DNA of 5,002 bases, from NCBI GenBank assembly GCA_003131985.1, contig PKWH01000076.1, positions 1 through 5,002 of the forward strand. Direction: 5' to 3'. Of this stretch, positions 1 through 4,859 are shown one piece after another. The stretch is from Acidobacteriota bacterium (GTDB lineage: Bacteria > Acidobacteriota > Terriglobia > Acidiferrales > UBA7541). The notes under the pieces are model-generated. The model did not search any database, was not told the DNA's origin, and saw only the letters and a list, made by a program, of their open reading frames with translations. Numbering within the stretch: the first letter of the stretch is position 1; every line of letters begins with the position of its first letter. Position numbers and translations under genes: made by a program.

Positions 1-239
1 CACTCGGACAGACTGTTGCCCTTTTGGATCCGAAACACGCAGGTCTTCATCATGACATCGTAGTCACAAAGATTGAGGAGGGTGATCCCCCTAGCTCAAT
101 GTTTACTGTGCCTTCAGATTATACCGAGAGATCGCCCCTTGAAATCCAGGCTGAATACGCTCGAAAGTACGGCGGGCGCCAGTTTTGGGGGACGACGGCC
201 GACGATGCTGAGCGCCAATACCGTCAACATCGAGACTAG
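1..239 (+). CDS. C-terminal end of an unnamed, probably secreted protein (5' truncated by window edge)
   Basis: The frame is open from the first full codon (base 3) to a TAG at 237-239, giving 78 residues with no stop, so the gene starts outside the window. A TTG at 24 could be read as a start, but the coding-like sequence LGQTVALLDP runs in from upstream, so I treat this as a fragment. It reads as LLDPKHAGLHHDIVVTKIEE, then GDPPSSMFTVPSDYT, then a charged tail ending in QYRQHRD. The pattern 'DP + short strand + EEGDP..SMFTVPSDY' resembles the C-terminus of uncharacterised acidobacterial secreted proteins, whose usual form is roughly 'SDPR...T.I.R.EPD..LF.VP.DY'. That resemblance is from memory. 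The function of those proteins is not established. No membrane segment is visible in this part. The tail after the VPSDY motif, about 37 residues, seems longer than usual. Confidence 0.7.
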   Translation, partial: LGQTVALLDPKHAGLHHDIVVTKIEEGDPPSSMFTVPSDYTERSPLEIQAEYARKYGGRQFWGTTADDAERQYRQHRD

Positions 240-657
240 CAATTGGGGCAGCAGTCTGGGAGGGTGGCGAATCCTTTCGTATTGATATTTTCCCCGTTGA
301 CATGGCCGCGGGGCGGATAGTACCACACCGATAATCCGCTACTAAGTTCCCGGACCTTTGTTAACGTTTCAATTACCTTCGGGTGGCCAAGTCAATATAC
401 GTACGTAAAGGCCGCAGACACGTGGTAGGTATTTCTCCAGTAACGTGCGGATGGATCGGCCAACCGCCCGCGCGCAACACTTTCAATCGGTCCCGTTCTC
501 GTTGGCTCAAGGTGATTCGCTCCGTTTCCATTGGCCCCTCGGCCACCCATGGAAGCGGACATTTCTACTTTGCACAAACAGGACATTCTCATTTTGCAGC
601 GACAACAAGCGGCGACTCGTTGACTTGGCTTGGGGTGCGACTTACGATGGCGGGGAC
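240..657. other. Intergenic stretch without a convincing gene
   Basis: No frame here shows a recognisable protein. The longest open frames (383-742 and 445-837 on +, 392-685 and 589-948 on -) have compositions typical of chance reading, rich in Arg, Ser, His and Cys, with no motif. The downstream part of the 445-837 frame is used by the small membrane gene starting at 658. Visible structure consists of a perfect 10-bp palindrome TACGTACGTA at 398-407 and the similar 18-bp repeats at 557-598, described separately. The promoter for the two downstream + strand genes should lie here, but no convincing -35/-10 pair was found. Confidence 0.6.
557..598 (+). repeat. Two imperfect 18-bp direct repeats, 24-bp period; possible insertion-sequence end
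   Basis: Copy one is GGACATTTCTACTTTGCA (557-574) and copy two is GGACATTCTCATTTTGCA (581-598). They match at 14 of 18 positions, and all four differences are C/T transitions. Each is followed by an A/C-rich run (CAAACA after the first, GCGACAACA after the second). On the other strand each reads TGCAAA...AATGTCC. Several insertion-sequence families, notably IS21, carry tandem short transposase-binding repeats at their ends, and this arrangement resembles such an end. No transposase gene is in the window, so it would be a solo relic. A chance tandem duplication or a regulatory-protein binding pair is also possible. Confidence 0.45.
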
Positions 658-837
658 ATGGACACGCCGAAACCACGTATGCCAAGGTTGGCTACAGCTT
701 GTTGTGCGCTCCTCAGTATCGCGGCATTTTTTGCTCTGCTGACACATCACCCTTTTTATGTCTTTTATTTTGGTCTCGGTTTCTTGGCAGTTGTCCTCAT
801 CGTTTTGTTTCGAAACTGGCGAAGCGGAAATATCTAG
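658..837 (+). CDS. Small two-helix inner-membrane protein, unknown function
   Basis: This 59-residue protein starts MDTPKPRMPR, has one hydrophobic helix at about residues 11-28 (LATACCALLSIAAFFALL), a short HHPF turn, a second helix at about 33-51 (FYVFYFGLGFLAVVLIVLF), and the basic tail RNWRSGNI. The positive charge at both ends predicts both termini in the cytoplasm and a periplasmic hairpin loop. The ATG at 658 is chosen because the hydrophobic segments follow it directly and the frame above it is not protein-like. Its ribosome site is weak (GGCGGGG close before the ATG); an ATG at 679 is an alternative. The stop lies 28 bases before the GTG of the cytochrome P460 gene, so the two may share a transcript. 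I do not recognise the family. It could still be a chance frame, but two well-formed helices ending at a stop just before the next ribosome site argue for a real gene. Confidence 0.5.
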   Translation: MDTPKPRMPRLATACCALLSIAAFFALLTHHPFYVFYFGLGFLAVVLIVLFRNWRSGNI

Positions 838-855
838 GGCTGAATTGAATCCGAC

Positions 856-863
856 GGGAGGAG
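856..863 (+). promoter_or_regulatory. Ribosome binding site that sets the GTG start of the P460 gene
   Basis: GGGAGGAG lies directly before a GTG at 866 that is in frame with the haem protein. The in-frame alternatives, TTG at 881 and ATG at 884, are 17 bases or more past this site and would leave the signal peptide without its basic N-terminal region. The gap from the AGGAG core to GTG is only 2 bases, which is short. Pairing through GGGAGG instead gives a 4-base gap. Confidence 0.65.
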
Positions 864-865
864 AT

Positions 866-1399
866 GTGAACGGACGCTCCTTGATGACCTCCACTTTGGC
901 GGTGGCAGCTGCGGCACTGGCGTGCGTCATCGCTTTTACGACAGCCACGGCCGGACATGCGAGTGACGAGGCCGCGCCGATCTACGGCATCACAATCCCT
1001 GCCGGATACCGGCACTGGGAATTGGTCTCCGTGGCCCACGAAGCAGCGGACTTCGACGATTTACGCGCGATGCTCGGGAACGCCGTTGCAATGAAGGCTT
1101 TTCGGAGCGGGACGCTGCCGTTCCCGGACGGCGCGATCATTGCCAGGCTGGCTTGGAAATACGTGCCATCGGCTGAAAACAACAAAGTCTTCGGCCGGGA
1201 CCAATCGTTCATTGCCGGAGCCGCCACGAATGTTCAGTTCATGGTGAAGGACTCAAAAAAGTACGCCGCATCGGGCGGTTGGGGGTATGCCGAATTCATA
1301 AATGGCAAGCCGGCCGCCGAAGCGGTGCACAAAACGTGCTTCCCCTGCCACGAGCCCGCCAAAGATAAGGACTACGTCTTTACTCACTATGCACCTTGA
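866..1399 (+). CDS. Cytochrome P460-family c-type haem protein, exported
   Basis: This 177-residue protein belongs to the cytochrome P460 family, periplasmic c-type haem proteins that in ammonia oxidisers oxidise hydroxylamine; the related cytochromes c'-beta bind nitric oxide. A signal peptide spans about residues 1-32: basic MNGR, a long Ala-rich hydrophobic core, and probable cleavage after GHA. The mature domain shows the family order: IPAGYRHWELVSVAHEA (44-60), a helical DDLRAMLGN segment (64-72), LPFPDGAIIARLAW (84-97), NNKVFGRDQSFIAGA (105-119), FMVKDSKKYAASGGWGYAEF (125-144). The haem attachment motif CFPCH (158-162) sits 16 residues from the C-terminus, as is typical. True P460 proteins carry a lysine cross-linked to the haem. 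Lys77 and Lys98 are visible in the likely region, but sequence alone does not tell me whether either is that residue, so hydroxylamine oxidation is not assured. The gene lies 28 bases after a small membrane protein and converges on the antiporter gene across a 34-base gap with no clear terminator hairpin. Confidence 0.93.
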   Translation: MNGRSLMTSTLAVAAAALACVIAFTTATAGHASDEAAPIYGITIPAGYRHWELVSVAHEAADFDDLRAMLGNAVAMKAFRSGTLPFPDGAIIARLAWKYVPSAENNKVFGRDQSFIAGAATNVQFMVKDSKKYAASGGWGYAEFINGKPAAEAVHKTCFPCHEPAKDKDYVFTHYAP

Positions 1400-1433
1400 A
1401 GGCAGAATCCGCAAAGCCAACCACTACAGGATG

Positions 1434-3050
1434 TCAGGAATGGTCCGAAGTCGTGGACTGCGCCTCGAATAGATCCAGATCGCGCTCAACACTGCGCAGG
1501 ACTTCATCGCTAATCTTGTCTTCGTTGCGGAGATGGAGAAGCGCGGCGCGCTGCAGAGAGCGGACGTGCCCAGACAGCTCCCTGAATCGGGCGTAATCCT
1601 GCGGCCGATCGCCGCTCTCCGCGAACACTTTGCCTTCCAACAAGTTCAACTTGTGATGCTGCATCCGGATGAGTTCGTCGTAGACGGAGGCAAATTCGGG
1701 GGCATCTTGATCCCGGGCATGCTCAAGATACGCAAGGGCTGCTTGAATCATCGCGGTGCGCGCTTGTTGTTCCTCCGGATTGTTGCCGGCAGGGATGGTA
1801 ACTCCCAATCGGCGAATGAGCGGCGGAAGCGTGAGTCCCTGTAACACTAGGGTTACGAATATGACGCAGAATGTGAGGAAAATGATGATAGCGCGATGTG
1901 GGAAAGGCGCGCCGTCATTCAGTTTTATCGGTAGAGAAATCGCTGCGGCCAGCGCCACCACTCCGCGCATTCCAGCCCAACCTACTATAAAAATCGCTCC
2001 TGCAGAGGGGACCGTCTCCGGCTGGCCCAGCAGGCGGCGCCGAATGAAATACGAAATCCGGGCGCCGGGGAATACCCAGAGAAGACGAAGCGCAATTACC
2101 AAGCCGCTGAAAAGCAGGCCAGTCAGTAAAACCTTTCCAAAACTCGCGCCGCGAATGTCAGAGAGAATATACGGAAGTTGCAAGCCAATAAGAATGAAAA
2201 CGATGCCGTTCAACGCGAAATTGAGAGTTTCCCACACAGCCGCCGCTTGCAGTCGTGCGCGCGTGGAGAGATAGATCGAGGATTCGCGGCCAAGATACAG
2301 ACCGCACACCACGGTTGCCAGCACTCCCGACGAGCGAACGCTTTCAGCGGCGAGATAAGCGAGATAGGGCGTGATAAGGCTGATCGTGATTTCGATCGGT
2401 GCGTCATCGATTTTCTTCTCAACCCAATAAATGACTTTACCGATCGCGAATCCGATTGCGACGCCGCTGGCGATTAGATACAGGAGCCTGCCGATCTGCG
2501 AGCCGGCCGAGGGCACATTTCCGGTCACCACGATTGCGATGGCGAACTGCAGAGCGAGCAAGCCGCTGACATCGTTGACTAAGCTTTCGCCTTCGATGAC
2601 GTCGCGAATTCTGCTCGGTAAGCTAAGCCGCCGGGCAATCGATGTGGCGGCGATAGCATCGGTGGTGCAAATCACCGCTCCGAGCACGAGTCCCAGGTGC
2701 CAGTTAAATCCGGGAAGAATCCAGGGAACCACCGCGGCAACGCAAAATACCGTGAAACCGACTAGACCAAATGCGAGCATCGAAATGCTGACCAGGTTGT
2801 AACGGAAGTCGCGCCAGGAAGTCTGGAAGGCGGCGGAAAAAAGCAGCGGTGGGAGAAAAACTAGAAATACGACCTCGGGATTCAGCTCCGCATGCGGCAT
2901 ATGCGGCACCAGGCTGAGAAACAGGCCGCCAATCACCAAAATGATCGGGTAAGGCGTTCGAAACCGCTTGGCAAGAAGTGCGAGTACTACGACAAGAATC
3001 AGAAGAAGAATCAGGACCGGTTCGAAGTGTTGAATGTTGCGTCCGTACAT
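1434..3050 (-). CDS. Na+/H+ antiporter, CPA1 family (bacterial NhaP/NHE-like form)
   Basis: This 538-residue inner-membrane protein exchanges Na+ (perhaps K+) for H+ and serves pH and salt homeostasis. The N-terminus has about 12 hydrophobic segments up to residue 409. Family landmarks are in order: KRFRTPYPIILVIGGL (28-43), the FLPPLLFSAAF segment (65-75) matching the inhibitor-binding region of NHE proteins, CTTDAIAATSI (128-138) with Asp131, EGESLVNDVSGL (153-164) with the ion-binding Asn159-Asp160 pair typical of electroneutral CPA1 exchangers, and GWAGMRGVVALA (357-368) with conserved Arg362. The TDA variant replaces the commoner TDP and also occurs in E. coli YjcE. Residues 413-538 form a hydrophilic helical cytoplasmic tail, expected for the bacterial CPA1 group of about 520-550 residues. 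The ATG at 3050 is kept because MYGRNIQHFEPVLILLL fits the family N-terminus and an in-frame TAG lies 24 bases upstream. The ribosome site is weak. It is the last gene of a possible minus-strand transcript. Substrate choice cannot be read from the sequence. Confidence 0.95.
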   Translation of the reverse strand: MYGRNIQHFEPVLILLLILVVVLALLAKRFRTPYPIILVIGGLFLSLVPHMPHAELNPEVVFLVFLPPLLFSAAFQTSWRDFRYNLVSISMLAFGLVGFTVFCVAAVVPWILPGFNWHLGLVLGAVICTTDAIAATSIARRLSLPSRIRDVIEGESLVNDVSGLLALQFAIAIVVTGNVPSAGSQIGRLLYLIASGVAIGFAIGKVIYWVEKKIDDAPIEITISLITPYLAYLAAESVRSSGVLATVVCGLYLGRESSIYLSTRARLQAAAVWETLNFALNGIVFILIGLQLPYILSDIRGASFGKVLLTGLLFSGLVIALRLLWVFPGARISYFIRRRLLGQPETVPSAGAIFIVGWAGMRGVVALAAAISLPIKLNDGAPFPHRAIIIFLTFCVIFVTLVLQGLTLPPLIRRLGVTIPAGNNPEEQQARTAMIQAALAYLEHARDQDAPEFASVYDELIRMQHHKLNLLEGKVFAESGDRPQDYARFRELSGHVRSLQRAALLHLRNEDKISDEVLRSVERDLDLFEAQSTTSDHS

Positions 3051-3325
3051 ATTCGCCGCGAAGAGTACGATATCCTAAATGTCTGCTCATCGCACGCGCT
3101 TCGAATAATCGAGCGCGAGCCGCTGCAATTCGCTTGCCTAAACGACGCGGAGCCGTTCGACCCTGCCGGCGAATCATTATTGGCAAGGCTGGCGGTTGCC
3201 CACCCTTTGGTTGGCCACAAGTCGTCACGCGCCGGCCGGGCGGCGGGGCCGCCGGCAAGCAGAACGACGGCGGAAGCCAGAAGCAGGCACGCGATAAACG
3301 CAGAGAAGAGGGTCTGCTTGTTCAT
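3011..3325 (-). CDS. Possible small exported protein overlapping the antiporter start
   Basis: From an ATG at 3325 the frame encodes 104 residues. The first 30 form a convincing signal peptide: basic MNKQT, then the hydrophobic core LFSAFIACLLLASAVVLL, then AGGPAA as a plausible cleavage region. The segment RDDLWPTKGWATASLANN (33-50) also reads like protein with G/C-ending codons. After about residue 65 the quality drops: rare AGG and ATA codons appear, the composition becomes Ser/Arg-rich, and the last 40 bases run inside the antiporter gene in another frame. The real gene may therefore be shorter, frameshifted, or decaying at its 3' end. A TTG at 3340 could extend the start by five codons, but no good ribosome site supports either choice. 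It sits 89 bases downstream of the 71-residue gene on the same strand. Family unknown. A chance frame remains possible. Confidence 0.4.
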   Translation of the reverse strand: MNKQTLFSAFIACLLLASAVVLLAGGPAARPARDDLWPTKGWATASLANNDSPAGSNGSASFRQANCSGSRSIIRSACDEQTFRISYSSRRICTDATFNTSNRS

Positions 3326-3414
3326 GGGGTTCCGTCGCAAACTTCACAGCATAGCGCGCACTCTCGTCGGGCGAGGGCGGGAGTTGAGCGCGATAGAAGA
3401 TTGGCGGTTGGGTC

Positions 3415-3630
3415 TTAGGATTTTGGTTTCGGGAAAACGTCGCCGACGACGGCGCGGACGTCGTCATAATATTCAGGGTGCTTCGCGAGAAGCGACTTAA
3501 TCTCCTGGGCGAGAGGACTTTCCGAGAGCCATTTCTTTTGCTGGTCGGGAAACATCGGGAGCATGAGCGGCTTGGCTTCTTCCAGCAATTGTTTTAGTTG
3601 CTGACGATCCGGGCTTTCATTTGCAGGCAT
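3415..3630 (-). CDS. Small soluble helical protein of unknown function
   Basis: This 71-residue protein runs MPANESPDRQQLKQLLEEAK, PLMLPMFPDQQKKWLSESPL, AQEIKSLLAKHPEYYDDVRA, VVGDVFPKPKS. It has no signal peptide or membrane segment and looks like two or three short charged helices split by prolines (about residues 9-20, 29-36 and 40-50). The ATG at 3630 is chosen because a full GGAGG sits 7 bases upstream; a TTG at 3636 would be only one base from that site. This ribosome site and the sensible amino-acid make-up are the reasons to believe the gene. It could head a minus-strand transcript running through the small exported protein into the antiporter, with gaps of 89 bases and then an overlap, but no promoter or terminator settles this. 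I do not recognise a domain. The KHPEYYDDVRAVVGD segment may be a short protein-contact motif; that is a guess. Confidence 0.72.
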   Translation of the reverse strand: MPANESPDRQQLKQLLEEAKPLMLPMFPDQQKKWLSESPLAQEIKSLLAKHPEYYDDVRAVVGDVFPKPKS

Positions 3631-3637
3631 TTTCAAT

Positions 3638-3642
3638 CCTCC
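3638..3642 (-). promoter_or_regulatory. Ribosome binding site GGAGG for the 71-residue protein
   Basis: On the minus strand GGAGG stands 7 bases before the ATG at 3630. This spacing is near ideal and decides the start against the in-frame TTG at 3636. It is one of the two clearest ribosome sites in the window. Confidence 0.75.
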
Positions 3643-3848
3643 AGGTAACGGTCACTATTTTTCCGCGCGCGGCGGAACACGCTGAGAGCCAAGACTCGTG
3701 GCGAAGAAGACGGGGCTCTGTGCCAAGATGAACACTATCGCATTTTAATTTCACATTCAACGTCGAGTGGGGAGCGGGATCATCGGACGTCTTAGGAATT
3801 ATTCCCGGCGCTTGCGAGTCTGTGTCGTGACCGCAAATTCCGTCCCTC

Positions 3849-3903
3849 AGCGGCTAGAGCCGCTCTGATTTTGCACCATTTACGGCACGACTAAAGTCGT
3901 GCC
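3849..3903. repeat. Paired-hairpin interspersed repeat, acidobacterial style
   Basis: Two perfect hairpins lie 19 bases apart. The first has 7-bp arms, AGCGGCT (3849-3855) and AGCCGCT (3858-3864), around AG. The second has 9-bp arms, GGCACGACT (3884-3892) and AGTCGTGCC (3895-3903), around AA. Both share the same core plan, CT-A(G/A)-AG at the tip, which gives an effective tetraloop TAGA or TAAA. The spacer is CTGATTTTGCACCATTTAC. I recall near-identical 'GGCACGACT.AAGTCGTGCC' and 'GGCTAAAGCC' hairpin units as abundant intergenic repeats in acidobacterial genomes. The flanking text (about 3830-3848, CGCAAATTCCGTCCCTC) may belong to the unit too. Unlike a terminator, neither hairpin is followed by a T-run. 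It may be a REP/MITE-like mobile repeat. Confidence 0.75.
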
Positions 3904-3917
3904 CTGACGAAAATGGA

Positions 3918-3972
3918 AGGTTGGGCCACCCGGCAGAAAAAATGCGGGCACCCGGCGAGGCGTTGCCAACCT
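3918..3972. repeat. Second repeat-like block: direct octamer inside a 7-bp inverted repeat
   Basis: The octamer CACCCGGC occurs at 3927-3934 and 3949-3956 (22-base period), within the longer near-match GGGCCACCCGGC / GGGCACCCGGC. The block is enclosed by the inverted pair AGGTTGG (3918-3924) and CCAACCT (3966-3972). It begins 14 bases after the paired hairpins and may be part of the same composite intergenic repeat. The repeats are short, so chance is a real possibility. Confidence 0.35.
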
Positions 3973-4096
3973 CTGCGGCGACAGCGTCATCAGAGTCGGC
4001 AGGAGCTACTTGTCAGAATCGATAACTCGCAAACAGGCCAAGTTGTGCCACCGGGACGATTGAGAACACGGAAATCCAGATGGAGGCGCACGCAAA

Positions 4097-4663
4097 ATGA
4101 AGAATGCATCCGGCTTGGTTGTGTTGATCTTGGTGATTGGTTTCGCGCTGCCGACGAAAGCGCAAGATGTTACGCCTAGGTTTGAAGCATATGCGGGCTA
4201 CGATTACATGCGCGACAATGCAACCAACGACATCACGCACGACCCGCCTTCGCAATCGGTCAATGGCAACGGAGGAAGCGGGCAGCTGGAATTCAACGCG
4301 ACTCGCTGGCTCGGTGTGGTGGGAGATCTGGGCGGTTATGCTGTGGCCCGCAACGGATTTGCGACTACGCACCAGATTTCGTATCTGTTCGGACCTCGAG
4401 TGAATTTCCGGGGCGGGAGGGTCACGCCGTTTGCCCAGGTTCTTCTGGGGGCCATGTGGGCGTCGGATGCGATTGTGCTGGGATCAAAGACTGCTTTTGG
4501 GACGACGGCTGGAGGCGGAATTGATGTGACGGTGTCGCGCCATTTTGCAGTCCGTCCCGTTCAGGCCGAGTATTTTTTGACGAAGTTTCCCGATGGCGCC
4601 GATAACCGGCAGAACAATTTCCGGTATAGCGCCGGAATCGTATTCCGTTTTGGCGGGCAATAA
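4097..4663 (+). CDS. Outer-membrane beta-barrel protein (OmpA-like barrel fold)
   Basis: This is a complete 188-residue exported protein. The ATG at 4097 has GGAGG at 4082-4086, 10 bases upstream. Residues 1-22 are a clear signal peptide (MKN, hydrophobic core GLVVLILVIGFAL, cleavage after TKA). The mature part alternates in amphipathic strands typical of an eight-stranded small barrel: RFEAYAGYDYM (28-38), GQLEFNATRWLGVVGDLGGY (62-81), HQISYLFGPRVNF (92-104), VTPFAQVLLGAMW (109-121), TAFGTTAGGGIDVTV (132-146), HFAVRPVQAEYFLTKF (149-164), NNFRYSAGIVFRFGGQ (173-188). The final strand ends IVFRF, the aromatic end expected of the barrel-assembly signal, with GGQ after it. The YLFGPRVNF...VTPFAQVLLG and NNFRYSAGIVFRF segments are typical of acidobacterial barrel proteins that I know as unnamed. 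There is no OmpA peptidoglycan-binding domain. Role: surface structure or small-solute passage, not determinable here. No strong terminator follows. Confidence 0.88.
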   Translation: MKNASGLVVLILVIGFALPTKAQDVTPRFEAYAGYDYMRDNATNDITHDPPSQSVNGNGGSGQLEFNATRWLGVVGDLGGYAVARNGFATTHQISYLFGPRVNFRGGRVTPFAQVLLGAMWASDAIVLGSKTAFGTTAGGGIDVTVSRHFAVRPVQAEYFLTKFPDGADNRQNNFRYSAGIVFRFGGQ

Positions 4664-4852
4664 TCTCAATGAAATTGCGCGCGGACGCGCTTGCGCGTGA
4701 AATAAAATCCACCACCAGATGCTCACAGGAATCAGTACCCAGAGCGCAAGCTCCAGTAAAAGTGCCGTGAAGTCCCAAAGCGACTGCGGCTTGCGTAGCG
4801 CTGCGGCAATGGCAAAAGCGCAGAGCGGGACGGTCGCAATGCTGGCGTGATG
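4664..4852 (-). pseudogene. Membrane-protein relic without a start codon (tentative)
   Basis: On the minus strand, just after an in-frame TGA at 4853-4855, a frame reads HHASIATVPLCAFAIAAALR, KPQSLWDFTALLLELALWVL, IPVSIWWWILFHAQARPRAI. This looks like two membrane helices (about 4828-4795 and 4765-4698) joined by a charged turn. No ATG, GTG or TTG lies between the stop and the first helix; the first usable start is the GTG at 4726, inside the second helix. The frame stays open to 4484, but that part is antisense to the barrel gene and is not protein-like. I infer a decayed or 5'-frameshifted membrane gene lying just past the end of the VWFA-related gene. A chance frame or a non-standard start such as ATT cannot be excluded. 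Confidence 0.3.
4685..4698 (+). terminator. Weak GC-rich hairpin after the outer-membrane gene
   Basis: ACGCG-CTTG-CGCGT can form a 5-bp stem with a four-base loop 22 bases past the stop of the barrel gene. It is followed by the A-rich GAAATAAAATCC rather than a T-run, so it lacks the tail of a classic intrinsic terminator. It could stop transcription weakly or be a chance feature of the GC-rich sequence. Confidence 0.2.
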
Positions 4853-4859
4853 TCAAACG

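Larger units (their letters stand above)
3637..4096. other. Intergenic region between divergent genes, repeat-bearing
   Basis: No frame here looks coding; the 88-residue + frame at 3913-4179 is Arg/Gln-rich and runs out of frame into the outer-membrane gene. Promoters for the minus-strand set and for the + strand outer-membrane gene should both lie here. Bases 3661-3677 form an inverted repeat (TTCCGC, 5-base loop, GCGGAA) just upstream of the GGAGG of the 71-residue gene. It is a possible operator, but it has no T-tract on either exit side. An AT-rich patch at about 3739-3760 could hold a minus-strand promoter, though no well-spaced -35/-10 pair was found. Bases 3849-3903 and 3918-3972 hold the repeats listed separately. 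Confidence 0.6.

Noticed and set aside
383..837. Longer + strand frames (119 and 130 residues) covering the left intergenic region
   Set aside because: The N-terminal parts have chance-like composition and no ribosome site. Only the last 59 codons of the 445-837 frame look like protein, so the start at 658 is used.
913..925. Possible lipoprotein box ending at Cys20 of the P460 protein
   Set aside because: ALAC lacks the usual L-[AS]-[GA]-C order, and the hydrophobic core continues past the Cys. A normal signal peptidase site after GHA fits better.
1400..1433. Bidirectional terminator between the P460 and antiporter genes
   Set aside because: The 34-base gap contains no stable stem with a T-run on either strand.
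2704..3258. 184-residue minus-strand frame overlapping the antiporter
   Set aside because: It is Arg/Pro/Ser-rich and lies mostly within the antiporter gene in another frame. The antiporter motifs show which frame is real.
2892..3500. 202- and 146-residue + strand frames across the antiporter 5' end
   Set aside because: They are antisense shadows with very high Arg content and no motif or ribosome site.
3733..3762. Sigma-70 promoter on the minus strand (TTGAAT ... GATAGT)
   Set aside because: The spacing is about 15 bases and the -10 match is poor, so it was not listed.
3849..3972. CRISPR array
   Set aside because: The repeats are hairpins of different sequence with no regular repeat-spacer pattern, and no cas gene is present.
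4422..4856. 144-residue minus-strand frame across the barrel gene 3' end
   Set aside because: It is Arg/Ser/His/Cys-rich and antisense to the well-supported outer-membrane gene. The adjacent frame, with two helices, is the better candidate.
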